The notes under the pieces were generated by a model that saw only the letters and a program-made list of their open reading frames with translations, was not told the DNA's origin and did no database searches. A stretch of 64,000 nucleotides of DNA from Plazaster borealis. Lineage: Eukaryota; Echinodermata; Asteroidea; Forcipulatida; Labidiasteridae. This document shows positions 1 to 11,945 of the stretch, piece by piece (within the stretch, counting starts at the first letter, position 1; each line of letters starts with the position of its first letter). The DNA is taken from positions 12,466,538-12,530,537 of the forward strand of contig CM037457.1 in NCBI GenBank assembly GCA_021014325.1, given 5' to 3'. Made by a program: the position numbers and the translations under genes.

Positions 1-1690
1 AATTGAACAACACATTGGGTTGACGTAAAGCTTAGCTTAACAGGTTCTTTAAACTGTTACCGAGTTAATTAAGGACAGTAATCCGGTGCAGCAGTCCAAG
101 GTTAAATCGTGCAGCTCTAATATCACGACATGGTTCAGGGTGCACACACTAAATAAACTCCCATATAGCAACCAATGCTAAATGCTTAATATTTAAAAAA
201 TACAAAAAGAATATTTAAAGTCTCTCAGCCTCTTGAAAACCAATCAAACATTTTCGGACAACTAAACTTCAGATTTCTTTTCAATTTTTGGCAGGTCAGC
301 CGTTCGGAATTTTTGCTAACCCAAATTGTACAAATTATACAAATTGTTTTGTGATATTTTTTTGCATTTTGACTAGGTGAACTTTTGAAAAACTACAAGC
401 GAAAAACCAGCTTTTAGGACGGCACCCAAAATTTGCAAAAAAATAATAATAATAATGGCCTGTTACTATGGCAACGGGCTATATACGGATTTTAAAAGTT
501 TATTGTGTTTACTTGCACCCCAAGTCCTTTCATCCTACAAAGAATAGAAAATAAAATTGATGTTTTGACCTTTGACACACATTATATGTCAAGTATTTAC
601 GTGAAATCACTCTCAGAGGTCTTGAGTTTCCAAAAGAGATTGGAAATTTCCATTAGCGTTTTAATTCAACCCAAGATATTTAAGTTCAAGTATTTTAAAA
701 CAAAACAGCTACACCTCTTGCATTGGTTTTCTAAGAACAAAAATATCAGTCTAGCACCCCCCCCCCAATCAGCTCTGAACCTGTCTTGCATAAAATCTGC
801 ACATCGAATGTTCTGTAGACAATAAATGGAGTACTGTTTGGACCTCAAACATTACATCCTTCCGTTTTGAGTGGTCAGCTACAATCCCGGTCAAAATGCT
901 TGGGCCAACCGTTCCTAACGTTACAATAACCATTCCCTGTCTGACAATAAACATTCATTCTCTCCCCCGTCCCCCGTCCCCCCGCTCAATGTTGACTGGA
1001 ACGCAGAAGACCGTGCAACAATGTGATTCAACATTGAAAGTGGGCAGGGGGGCCCAACGAGATATGGCTGGGATTGTAGACCACGGCAGTTCATGGAGGC
1101 AATGGACAGGTCATTTAAACGAATGGACTGACAAAATCTTCGCATTCCTCACTTACTGTTCAGTACCGGTACAACAAGGGGGGGGGGGGGGGTGCTGTAA
1201 TGACATAGCTCAACGTGAAGCACGATTTGTATACACAAATCGTGCTTGGAGCCTTTTGTATTTAACTAAATTGGACATTCTGTAGGGAATTACAAGAAAT
1301 GGATACAACATTCAACATGGTTTGGCTATTCCAGGCCATTTCATGGCATGCAAGAAACTACACTGGTCGTATGGGAAATGTTACATGTTGTATTATAATT
1401 TCCACATAAATTGAAAACTATGAAAATAACTGCTTTGCAAGTTTTGAGATGTGCCCCCTTTCTTCGTATCAAACGTTGACAAAAATGAGTGCAGTCTCTA
1501 CAGTCAGTCTCTCATTGAGCTGTGTACAAATCGTTCCTGCAGGAATTCCATGCTCTGAGGCTCTTTTGCAAGCAAGTAGTGTCACAGGTAACATCAGTTG
1601 ATGCTCGATATGGGGCATGGTGGTCCCCCCTATTGTGTCTTCGGGAATCTCGGGAATTTTTAAAGGATTTGTACTTCTTATAGAATTCGG
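1..1690. other. Intergenic, no gene recognised
   Basis: No open reading frame here resembles a known family. It holds a C-run near 756, a 14-base G-run at about 1180-1193 and a perfect inverted repeat at 1218-1247 with 13-base arms (AAGCACGATTTGT and its complement) around a four-base loop. About 110 bases near 1515-1620 resemble 58220-58330, so that part is a dispersed repeat. Confidence 0.5.
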
Positions 1691-3520
1691 AAAGACTGCT
1701 GAAACTTAGCATTTTACTGGTCCTTCTCGAGCCATTGGAATCCCTCAAAGAATGGTACAATTCTATGGGCGCTAAACAGAAGAGTTTTATAATACTTAAA
1801 TGGATGGTTTTGGTTGTCATAGTAACGCAGTATTATAGAATTCTGAATCCGTACTGCAAAAAGCCAACCGAATGGGTTAGCCTTTAATATGGTATGCCTT
1901 GGCTCATTGTAAGTATCTTCAAACGCTAAACTAAAGAAATTCAAACACACTGGAGGTCTCCAAACAATGGTCCGTTTGTCAATTGAAATATTAAATACCT
2001 CAGAACCAGTACAAAGTCTCTCACAGTGTTCCTGCTATAGCTAGTAATGTAAACCACTACCTACACAAATCAGGCCCTTTGGTAGGATCATAGAGAAAGG
2101 GATCAAGTCATTTTCTGGGGTTCGTACGCCTCTCCCGCCCTACCAAAAATGAAGTCAACCCTCAGACTTCATAGTTAATAAAAAACGGAAGAAAATCCTT
2201 GAAACTGATAGTAAACAATTATTATAAAAAGAACCGCATAATATACCATTATTTATAAAAGAAAGCGATGTCTTGCTATTAAAGTTTGCTCAAAAGCATC
2301 AACATTTTAAAAGATTCCTAAAATCTCGGAAGACACTTTTTTTCTTCTTCTATTTGTAATAGGTTTTTCTCCATTGAAAAAAATGTTTCCAAACCGAGGC
2401 TGGGAGGACAACTGCCTCAATCTATCTAGTTCGGTGATGGGCAAGTTGTTTGGGACCGCGTCCACATTATAGGGATCGTGGGAAAACTTTTCTGGCATAA
2501 TAAAGGCTGCTTAAACATTTCAATGGTATTTCCCAAACCATTATAATCCCACAATCAATAATGAGTACTATATAACACCAATATGGATCTGTTTGGTTGT
2601 CATGGTCATTTATCTATAGAGGTCAAAAAACAGCAGACTTCAACACAATGCGGGTTATGATGTAACTGTCATTTTCCCCTTCCCAGTGTAATGTATTCAA
2701 ACCGAAGCTGGGAGGACACTAGTCTTGTCTGATCCTATTTTGGTTCAGTGGGAATCACTAAGTTGCTGTTAGGGACCGTAATGACATAGGGATCGTAATA
2801 ACAATTTGTGGGCGCATAGCAAAGACTGCTGAAACTTTGCATTTCACTGGTCCTTCTCGAGCCATTGGTATAGATCTCAGAATGGTACAATTCTATGGAC
2901 ACTCGTCAGAAGAGTTATGTAACACTAAAATGGTTGGTTTTGGTTGTCATAGTTATGCAGTACTTATAGAATTCTTAATCCGTACTGCACCAAGCAAACC
3001 TAATGGGTTAGCTTTTGATATGGTGTGCCTTGGTTCGTTGTTAGTATCAAACGTTAAAATAACGAAATTCAAACGCACTGTACTCTTTAGAGGTCTCCCA
3101 AAACAATGGTCCGCTTGCCAATTGAAATATTCAATACCTTAGAACCAGTACAAAGTTTTGGTTGTCATGGTTATGTAGTTCTTATAGAATTCGGAATCCG
3201 TATGGGTTAGCCTTTGATGTGGTATGCCTTGGTTCATTGTGAGTAACATCAAACGTTAAACTAACAAAATTTAAACGCACTGGAGGTCTCCCGAACAATG
3301 GTCCGCTTGCCAATTGCAATATTCAATGCTTCAGAACCAGTACAAGGTCTCTCCCAGTGTTCCTGCTATAGCTAGCTCATGTAAACCACTATCCTACTCA
3401 AATCAGGCCCTTTGGTAGGATCATGTTTTCAGGGTTCGAACGCCTGACCCGCCCTACCAAAAATGAAGTCAACCCTAAGACTTTATAGTAAATGAAAAAG
3501 GTAAGAAAATCCTTGAATAT
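1691..3520. repeat. Duplicated repeat module, three related units
   Basis: Unit 1 (about 1691-2200), unit 2 (2821-3155) and a 5'-truncated unit 3 (3156-3520) are clearly related by eye. They share the words CTGGTCCTTCTCGAGCCATT (units 1 and 2), GGTTGTCATAG, AATGGTCCG and TCAGGCCCTTTGGTAGGATC (units 1 and 3). Between them, 2360-2500 and 2695-2800 are also related to each other (GCTGGGAGGACA, ATAGGGATCGT), so a larger block was duplicated before the units decayed. No protein-coding signal is conserved between the units. Confidence 0.7.
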
Positions 3521-4189
3521 GCTGGTAAATAACATTTTTAAAGTGTTTTTATTATCTCAGAGACAAAATATGCATTTCCAATAATTGTTTTTGTCACTTA
3601 AGTTTGAAAATAAATATTTTAACAAATTTAAATTGAATTTTTTAAATACGCTCAACAAGTATAGGTGAAATTGTGGGTTTCCTTCTTTTTTGAACCACCG
3701 TGTAGAGTGATTGAAGTACATGAGCATGCAGTCGGAGTAACCATTTAAAGACATGCCATTGCAAAGCTCAGTCTGCATTGATAATAATGCAAGAAGAGGT
3801 AAAGAGCAATCCCAGATAAACACAGTTTCCTCCGGTGGAGAAACTGCTCGTGTGTACGCAGTGTAAGTGCTCGGGAGCGCCACATCAGTACAAACAACAA
3901 ACCTTCGGGTCCGTTAAGTGGACTGTGCATAGATACTTCTCCTATCCACTTAAACTCTCGCGGGATTTGCTTTTGAAGAAAAACGCGACCCTTTTGTATA
4001 ATTGTTTTCGGTCCTCCATTGATCAAGATAACGGGTTTCATCTGAAACTCATTTGATGAGATCCCTCTTCCCACTTTGAGATGCCGATGTAAAATAACAA
4101 GGATTATATCAATGATTGTGCAGTATATATCAATATCGAAAACGAATCGTCGATTGCAACGATCTTATAAAAACTCCCAGGTCGAAATA

Positions 4190-4390
4190 GACCCGGATTC
4201 CGCGTTCCAGGGGGGGGGGGGGGGGCTGGCCCGGAAACTGGTTAATAATGGGATTTGTATCTTTGATTCAGCGTCAGTTTGACCCATTTCGTGGTCAATT
4301 TGACACAAAGTCCGGGTCATACTAATGGACCCAGAAATGGTCAGGGCCCACGGGACTCGGAATCCGGGTAAAGTCTGACCCCGAGTTTTA
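4190..4390. repeat. Dispersed GACCCGGAT-type repeat, first copy
   Basis: This stretch is rich in variants of GACCCGGATTCCG, GGCCCGGAAACTGGTTAA and TCAGTTTGACC. The same words in the same order recur at 11700-11945. A 16-base G-run at 4210-4225 lies inside it. Its right end runs into the first unit of the 740 bp tandem array. Confidence 0.6.
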
Positions 4391-7185
4391 AGAGTGAAGG
4401 ACATGATCGATATGCTAAATATCTTTTTGAGTTGGAGTATAATTATTTGATGACATTCAAATTTCTAGAAGACCAGAAGAAAAACAAACTATAGTAATCG
4501 TTATTACAATCGGATATCACAGTGCAATCCTCCTTTACAGTACCGGTACTTTATACAGCCTGCAGCATCAGAGTCCAGCTATCTCCTGAAGACAATCAGA
4601 TCATACAGATCGAACCGTCGAATTTTAAGATCACCAGTTTCGAAACCACTACAACACAAGAAGAGATAATTTTTCACTGTACTATAGACAGTAGGCCTAC
4701 TACTTGAAGATTTTCACATAGTTAACGTATAGGCTTCAACGGCAGTAAACGAACGCACGAAACAATTATTAACCAAAGCAATCATCTCTTTGTATAGACG
4801 GGAAGAAAATCCATTATTTCAAATCCTAAAAGAGGGGCAATTAGATGAGGATGCAGTGGACAACTATGGCTCCCTGGACTCAAAATGGTGTCTTTAGAGG
4901 ATGGTAACCTTCGGTGCTTTTAAAGAGCACGGTCACTTCATACCAAGAAACATAATTAATATTTCACTGAACAGTTGTAAAGGATTCTGCATAAACATGG
5001 ACTATATCAATAGAATTGTAACCTTTTCGTGGTCAATTTGACACGAATTTCGGGTCATACTGACCCAGAAATGGTCAGGGCCCACGGGACTCGGAATCCG
5101 GGTAAAGTCTGACCCCGAGTTTTTAGAGTGAAGGACATGATCGATATGCCAAATATATTTTTGCAATGGAGTATAACTATTTGATCACATTCAAATTGAT
5201 AGAAGACCAGAATAAAAACAAACTACAGTAATCGTTATTACAACCGGATATCACAGTGCAATCCTCCTTTACAGTACCGGTACTTTATACAGCCTGCAGC
5301 ATCAGAGTCCAGCTATCTCCTGAAGACAATCAGATCATACAGATCGAACCGTCGAATTTTAAAATCACCAGTTTCGAAACCACTACAACACAAAAAGAGA
5401 TATTTTTCACTGTACTATAGACAGTAGGCCTACTACTTGAAGATTTTCACATAGTTAACGTATAGGCTTCATCGTCAGTAAACGAACGCACGAAACAATT
5501 AACCAAAGCAATCATCTCTTTGTAAATAGACGGAAAGAAAATCAATTATTTCAAATCCTAAAGGAAGGGCAATTAGATGAGGATGCAGTGGCCAACTATG
5601 GCTCCCTGGACTCAAAATGGTGTCTTTAGAGGATGGTAGACTTCGGTGCTTTTAAAGAGCACGGTCACTTCATACCAGCAAGAATCATAATGAATATTTC
5701 ACCGAACAGTTGTAAAGGATTCTGCATAAACATGGACTATATCAATAGAATTGTAACTTTTCGTGGTCAACTTGACACGAATTCCGGGTCATACTGACCC
5801 AGAAATGGTCAGGGCCCACGGGACTCGGAATCCGGGTCAAGTCAAGTCTGACCCCGAGTTTTTAGAGTGAAGGACATGATCGATATGCCAAATATCGTTT
5901 TGCAATGGAGTATAATTATTTGATCACATTCAAATTTCTAGAAGAGCAGAAGAAAAACAAACTACAGTAATCGTTATTACAATCGCGTATCACAGTGCAT
6001 TCCTCCTTTACAGTCATTATCAATCCTTGCAGTTATACAGCCTGCAGCATCAGAGTCCAGCTATCTCCTGCAGACAATCAGATCATACAGATCGAACTGT
6101 CGAATTTTAAAATCACCAGTTTCGAAACCACCACAATACACAACAAAAAAATCCATTGTGCTATAGACATAGGCCTACTACTTGAGAAGATTTTCCCATA
6201 GTTAACGTATAGGCTTCATCGTCAGTAAACGAACGCACGAAATAATTAACCAAAGCAATCATGTCTTTGTATAGACGAAAAGAAAATCAATATTTCAAAT
6301 CCTAAGGGGGGGGAGGCAATTAGATGAGGATGCAGTGGACAACCATGGCTCCCTGGACTTAAAATGGCGTCTTTAGAGGATGGTAAACTTCGGTGCTTTT
6401 AAAGAGTACGGACACTCCGTTCCAAGAAACATAATATATACTTCACCGGACAGTTGTAAAGTATTCTGCATAAACATGAACTATATCAACAGAATTGTAA
6501 CCTTTTCGTGGTCAATTTGACACGAATTCCGGGTCATACTGACCCAGAAATGGTCAGGGCCCACGGGACTCGGAATCCGGGTAAAGTCTGACCCCGAGTT
6601 TTAAGAGTGAAGGACATGATCGATATGCCAAATATCTTTTTGCAATGGAGTAACAAATTTTGATTACATTCACATTTCCAGAAGACCAAAATAAAAGCAA
6701 ACTATAGTAATCCTTATTACAATCGGATATCACAGTGCAATCCTCCTTCGCAGTACTCCTGAAGACAATCAGATCGATCCGTCGAATTTTTAAATCACCA
6801 GTTTCGAAACCACCACAACACAAAAATTGATATGTTTCACTGTACTATAGACATAGGCATACTACTTGAAGATTTTCCAATAGTTCACGTAGGCTTCAAC
6901 GTCAGTAAACGAACGCACGAAACAATTAACCGAAGCAATTATGTCTTTGTAATGTATAGACGGGAAGAAAATCAATATTTCAAATCCTAAAGGAAGGGCA
7001 ATAAAATAGATAGGGCAACTAACTATGGCTTCCTGGACTCAAAATGGCGTCTTTAGAGGATGGTATACTTCGATGCTTTTAAAGAGTACGGACACTCCGT
7101 TCCAAGAAAAACAAAATTAATATTTCACCTAACGGTTGTAAAGGATTCTGCATAAACATGGACTATATCAACAAAATTGTAACTT
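4287..7185. repeat. Four-unit tandem repeat, period about 740 bp
   Basis: The word TTCGTGGTCAA marks unit starts near 4288, 5027, 5760 and 6505, giving periods of 739, 733 and 745 bases. Each unit then has TGGTCAGGGCCCACGGGACT, AGTGAAGGACATGATCGATA, a CCTGAAGACAATCAGATC hairpin-like motif (shortened in unit 4) and GGATTCTGCATAAACATG in the same order. Units 1 and 3 contain similar 61-68 codon open frames, but the other units do not keep them, so they are probably not genes. A long-period satellite or a tandemly amplified transposon is the best description. Confidence 0.85.
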
Positions 7186-8016
7186 CTGTGTATCTGTGAT
7201 CATTACACATCTAGTGTGTCTTTATCAATTCATAGTGTACTGCGCAGTATGCCATTTGTAACATGTACAATAATGTTGAGTTACTTATTTGTTTACAGCT
7301 ATGGTTAAGTAAAGCAATACGTTGAATCTACCTTAAACCCGAACCCAATTTCATAAAGATGCAAATTTCCTTTCTTATGTAAACTTCATGGCTTTTTGGC
7401 TGGCAAGCTGTTTCTGCTAAGGAAGGTACATTTTCGTGCCTACCGATATGGCTTTTGTCCCTTCTTGTTGTGACCTAATTCATTGAAGTAGCTGAGAAGC
7501 TATGGGCATGCCATTCTCTTCAATCTTTCAGAGGACTCGATATTATTCCAGCGAGAATGAAAAATACACAATCACTTCTCGCATACAAATAGTATACCAC
7601 GCCCGATATGGGGATAGCCCCTCAATGTTCCCATACTTTAACACACTATTTTCCTCGTGTACGGAAGTACCCCCCCCCCCCCGCAACCACCAAAAGCAAA
7701 TCCTCTATACACAATTCCCAAGATTCCAAGAACGCACTGCAGACACAATACACCATGCCCCATTATGGAGCACCAAATGACAAATTTTCTCCGTCTTGGA
7801 GAATTCACGTAGACACATTTCTCGGGGCGATTTGATGTGTGTGTATAAATTGGAATTTCGATTGGTACGTCGAAGAGGGTCGAATCAATTGAAATCAAAA
7901 CCAGTCGTACACAATCCCTTTTAAATTTACCCAACAGGAATAGTCTAGCTGGTCTTCTCTAATTTCCGTGGACGAATGTAAATTATGAGTGTTTTCTCCA
8001 ATTGTGCTCACTATCT
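7186..8016. other. Intergenic, no gene recognised
   Basis: A run of C residues lies near 7671-7682, overlapped by short frames in several phases that look like chance. No repeat boundary or conserved coding pattern is visible. Confidence 0.4.
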
Positions 8017-8399
8017 TTAAAGGGATTGTCTACGTTTGGCAATTTGTTTGTTTCAATCTTTAATAGTTGTAGATGTATACCATAAAGCTAACCTGTGAAA
8101 ATTTCATTTCGAAAGGTGGTAGCGTTTTTGAGATATTGCCGAAATTTGGAGCGGTTATGTCCACGCAGGAAGAATAATCTGCAATTGGAATACACAATCT
8201 GAGAAACGTTACTGTTAGTAACGCTTCTCAGATTCAAATTGGTGTAAACAGTTATATCTTTTTCCATAACCGCAGTACTTCTAACAAGTGAACAGTTTCT
8301 CAGAATGCATTATACTATCCGAAGCTGCTGTACTTCTTACCAAGTAAGTTTGTATTGCCATTAACTTTCAGAGTTACCAAACGTACACAGACCCTTTAA
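8017..8399. mobile_element. TTAA-flanked MITE (type B, full length)
   Basis: The element begins with TTAA then AGGGATTGTCTACGTTTGG and ends with the approximate inverted complement CCAAACGTACACAGACCCT followed by TTAA. TTAA target duplications are known for piggyBac-type and some Kolobok-type transposons. It encodes nothing and resembles the AGGCATCGTACACGTTTGG family found elsewhere in the window. Confidence 0.75.
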
Positions 8400-8860
8400 C
8401 TTAAGTTTATTATGACAGCTCAAGTAGTTTACTCTACGATGGATCCTGATCAATATCCAAGGCCCATGCTTCAATAATAATTGAGGCTTAAGAGTCCAAT
8501 AAAGCGTTCTATGGCACAAGGCGACAAGACAGAAATTACTTGACAAGCTCGTTGCATACGGGAAGGAAACAGGCATTACTTCAAATATTTGTCAGGGGGG
8601 GGGGGGCTTCACGACATACACATGCTGTATAAAATCATAAATTCGAATGATGTTTTTGAGTTGTCTCATTTCCAAAAAATAAACATTGCCCCAAGACAGA
8701 TGGTACCTCCAATAACATTCTCTCAACGGTAACTTATGGAAATTTGTCAGCATTAAAGCAATTCGTTTATGCAACCAGCATGTCACTGCTAGTGTAAATA
8801 CATTGTAATTCGAATCAATGCAAATACATGGCCTCGGGGGCGTTATTACTTTTTTCAATA

Positions 8861-9184
8861 AAGGGATTGTATACGTTTGGTAATTGGAACCCACTGCTTG
8901 TTTCAATCCTACATAGTTGTAGATATATACCATAAAGGTAGCTTTTTTTTAAATATTGCCGAAAATCTGCAGTGGTTTGTCCACGCAGGAAGAATAATCT
9001 GCAATTGGAATATACACAATCTGAGTAACGCTTCTCAGATTCAAATTTTAGGGAATAAAAAGTGATATCTTTTTCCATAACCGCAGTACTTCGAAGTGAA
9101 AAGTTTCTCAAAATGCATTATACTATCCAAAGCTGCTGTACTTCTTACCAAGTAATGTTTTATTGCCATTAACGTTCAGAGATA
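8861..9184. mobile_element. TTAA-type MITE (type B), truncated second copy
   Basis: This stretch repeats most of the element at 8017-8399 (AAGGGATTGTATACGTTTGG, TCCACGCAGGAAGAATAATC, CCATAACCGCAGTACTTC) with deletions. Its right terminal repeat is missing and the sequence passes straight into a different inverted-repeat element at 9185. Confidence 0.7.
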
Positions 9185-9338
9185 AGAGGTTTTACAGTCA
9201 CGTGATGTTATGACGTGACTATGTGTTTGAGACGCCATATTGCCGGTCAATGACCAGTGGCAAGATCCTAACCCTGACCGGCAAGATGGCTGCCGTTGCG
9301 GTAGGCGGGGCTATAGTGACGTCAGCTGTAAAACCTCT
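9185..9338. mobile_element. Short MITE with AGAGGTTTTACAG terminal repeats
   Basis: The ends are AGAGGTTTTACAG and CTGTAAAACCTCT, with TA on both sides as a likely target duplication. It is about 154 bp and non-coding, and contains CACGTGA, GTGACGTCA and an AAGATGGCTGC word like a YY1 site. It replaced the right end of the adjacent MITE, so it arrived later. Confidence 0.7.
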
Positions 9339-9753
9339 ATATTTGGTAAATAGCACAAGGAGGGTCTATAGGAACCTAGAATGACCTATACAAGCAGTAT
9401 GTAGTTTGACATTTTGAGTTCATTTCAGAGATGGTTATATCCACGTCTTACAACAGCTTCCTATGACAACAGCTAAAATAAAATATAAAAACAACATTTG
9501 ATTTACGATGGGAAAGCCCTATAATAAATAAAAATAAGTTACTAAACTTATAAGGCAGTGAACATTATTTCAGATGACGTACAAACAGATACACTACTAC
9601 TAGATTAAAGGTAGGACTAAAACAGATCTCCGAGGAAAGTTCAAATAACGCTGGTGGGAGTAGTATCGGTTCAAGATAATTTCTCTTTGTATGATATCAC
9701 TAGACTAATTACCATTCGATGAATATACGAATGACCGAGAATGCCAGAGCCCA

Positions 9754-9920
9754 GGGCCCAATTTCATAAAGCTGTTAGCAGAAAATTCTGCTACACAAGT
9801 TTCTTTGCTAAGCAAGAGATGAGTGGGGTATCATTCAAATCAATGTTAACTGTATAGTATTTTGGCAAGAGTTTTCTGTGCTTATCAAGTTTGTATGCTT
9901 ATGATTTATGAAATTGGGCC
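9754..9920. mobile_element. GGGCCCAATTTCATAAAGCTG hairpin MITE, copy 1
   Basis: The ends GGGCCCAATTTCATAAAGCT and ATTTATGAAATTGGGCC are inverted complements, and the interior carries GCTAAGCA-like words. It belongs to a family seen again at 9951, 13621, 46902, 56987 and 61556. Confidence 0.65.
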
Positions 9921-9950
9921 TAGAGCACTTGGACTTCGCTGGTGACCTGA

Positions 9951-10107
9951 TGGGCCCAATTTCATATAGAGCTGCTTAAGCACAAAAAGTAGCTAAGCAC
10001 AACCAAATTATGCTTACCAGAATATGGTTACCAGCCAAGCTACCATGTCGCATGAACCATTTCTCACTGGTATCCTGCTAATTTTTGCTAAGCACCAGAA
10101 ATTGTGG
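9951..10107. mobile_element. GGGCCCAATTTCAT MITE, copy 2 (left part)
   Basis: This copy has TGGGCCCAATTTCATATAG, GCTGCTTAAGCACAAAAAGT and TGGTTACCAGCC, then stops near GCTAAGCACCAGAAA without the right terminal repeat. It is a truncated family member. Confidence 0.65.
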
Positions 10108-10365
10108 TGTCATAGGGGATTTGTTCCCCGTTGTGTGCCAATACGGTAGGTTAACATGGGCTGAAGGAAGTTGATTCAAAAGAGGGCGCTATCAGACGAA
10201 TTTTTTTTATACAATTCACCGTATGGAAGGGGGTGGTGGGGGAGGGGTTGGCAGTTGTGTTGGCACAGAATCAGGGAAAAGCATCTTCTGGCAACTTGGA
10301 ATAGTGTGTTTTGAGCACAAGCTTTGTGTACGCAGGTCAAGTAATATTCCATGTTTTCATCTTAG

Positions 10366-10741
10366 TTAAAGGCATCGTACACGTTTGGAAATTGTCAAAG
10401 ACCAGTGTTTTCACTTGGTGTATCCCAACATATGCAGAAAATAACAAGCCTGTGAAAATTTGGGCTCAATTGGTCATCGAAGTTGCAAGAAAATGATGAA
10501 AGAAAAAACACCCTTGTTGTACACATTTGTGTGCTTTCAGATAGAATAATAAAAACTTCTTGCAAGAAGTTTTTATTATTTTAGTGAGAAATTACCTCTT
10601 TCTCAAAAACTACGTTACTTCAGAGGGAGTCGTTTCTCACAATGTTTTACACTATCGACAGCTCTCTGTTGCTCGTTACCAAGTAAGTTTTTATGCTAAT
10701 ACATATTTTGAGTAATTACCAAACGTGTACGATGCCTTTAA
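10366..10741 (+). mobile_element. TTAA-flanked MITE (AGGCATCGTACACGTTTGG family), full length
   Basis: The structure is TTAA, AGGCATCGTACACGTTTGG, interior, CCAAACGTGTACGATGCCT, TTAA, so terminal repeats and target duplication are both complete. The interior contains a strong hairpin, AAAACTTCTTGCAAGAAGTTTTT in part, found in most copies. This is the reference copy for those at 26474, 41411 and 57082. It has no coding capacity, so mobilisation would need a transposase in trans (piggyBac-like by target site; inference). Confidence 0.85.
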
Positions 10742-10974
10742 GGACGTGACTGACGATTTATAGACAAGGTTGTGAGCAGAACTAATTCAATCTAAAAATG
10801 CCGGATGCTGCTGGCTCAGTGGTGTTTCGTGATCTGGGGCCAAAGCTGAAAGCGTGAAATTATATTTTCACAAATTGTGATCATTTTTTAAAAAATAGCT
10901 TACACTTATCCACGAGCAAAAGGTGCCTCCGCACATTATTGTTCCATATCATTGGGTTTTGTAAAAGTACGTTG

Positions 10975-11186
10975 ACGTGATCTTCGGCGCGTTCTATTTT
11001 CCCGAGGCAAGCCTCGGGGGAAATAGAACGCTCTGGGGTTCACTGAGGGAGTCGTAGTTTTAACCGCAGAGTAAAAGCAGTCAATATTTGTTTGATAACA
11101 CCCAAACACTGTGCCTAGACGTATGGTACCAAGAAGCTGCTGTTGCTATGGGTATAGTACACTGGTTGCTATGTGATAGTACATTG
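10975..11186. mobile_element. Hairpin element, left part (split by a SINE)
   Basis: The left portion contains GCGTTCTATTTTCCCGAGGC closely followed by its inverted complement, then GTAGTTTTAACCG and AGCAGTCAATATTTGTTT. An uninterrupted relative lies at 50240-50655. The remainder of this copy resumes at 11582 after the SINE. Confidence 0.6.
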
Positions 11187-11581
11187 ACAGTACCGAACTC
11201 AAGCTCTGGTGTTTCTGATCAGCAGAGTGTGGGTTCGAATCCCAGTCGTGACACTTGTGTCCTTAAGCAAGACACTTAACCACAATGCTTCGTCCTTCGG
11301 ATGGGACGTTAAGCCATAGGTCCCGTGTGTTGTGTAATGCACGTAAAAAAACCCAGTGCATTTATCGTAAAGAGGTGTTCGCTCCGATGTTCCTGGTTTG
11401 ATCGGCAGCATATTGCGCCACAGCACCTTGTAAACCATTACATGGTACTATGTAAAGGAATAGGCCTCATACTTCAAAAATGTAGCCCCGCATACCTTGC
11501 GGGAAAAACTTACTGATTGTCTGTTCAAGCGCCTTGATACGTGCGCTATTATTATTGCTTGCTATACGGTTAAAGTAGGCC
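11187..11581 (+). mobile_element. tRNA-derived SINE nested in an older element
   Basis: It starts with a tRNA-Leu-like region (ACTCAAGCTCTGGTG, then the B box GGGTTCGAATCCC), followed by the body GACACTTAACCACAATGCTT, GGATGGGACGTTAAGCC and TTGTAAACCATTACATGG, and ends near GCGCTATTATTATTG. TACATTG stands on both sides (11180-11186 and 11582-11588) and is a candidate target-site duplication. Pieces of the same family lie at 39261, 49688 and perhaps 55561. Confidence 0.75.
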
Positions 11582-11700
11582 TACATTGTTTTTTGCGCGT
11601 ATAAAGCGTCGCGTTCACGCGCCTTTAGTAAAACAATAAGACTAAACCAATCAAAAGGCAGATACTTTAATAAGGGGTGTTTTGTTATCCACATACGGGG
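11582..11700. mobile_element. Hairpin element, right part after the SINE
   Basis: The words CACGCG, AAACCAATCAAAAG and AAGGGGTGTT follow in the same order as in the uninterrupted relative near 50530-50655. This supports the reading that the SINE at 11187-11581 interrupts one older element. Confidence 0.6.
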
Positions 11701-11945
11701 CTCTAAAAAATCCCGGTCAGAATTGACCCGGATTCCGGGTCCCGTGCTGGCCGATAAATGGGTCAAATTGACTAAAGACAAAATCCATTCCACTTAACAG
11801 GCTGACCCGGAAACTGGTTAAAACTTAAACTCGGATTCTGAGTCAGTTTGACCTATTTCTGAGTCAGTATGATACAAATTCCGGGGTCATACTGACCCCT
11901 TGACCCAGAAATGGGTCAGGCCCCCTGGTACCCGGAATCCGGATT
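11701..11945. repeat. Dispersed GACCCGGAT-type repeat, second copy
   Basis: It contains repeated variants of TTGACCCGGATTCCGGGTC, GACCCGGAAACTGGTTAAA, GAGTCAGTTTGACC and GGTCATACTGACCC. These match 4190-4390 and the start of the 740 bp units, so the families share a source. No coding signal is present. Confidence 0.6.

Noticed and set aside
896..1285. 129-codon open frame
   Set aside because: Runs through C-rich and G-run sequence, has no domain, and overlaps frames on the other strand.
4522..6201. Similar 61-68 codon frames in the 740 bp units
   Set aside because: They recur only because the DNA is repeated; other units have stops or lost starts, so there is no sign of selection.
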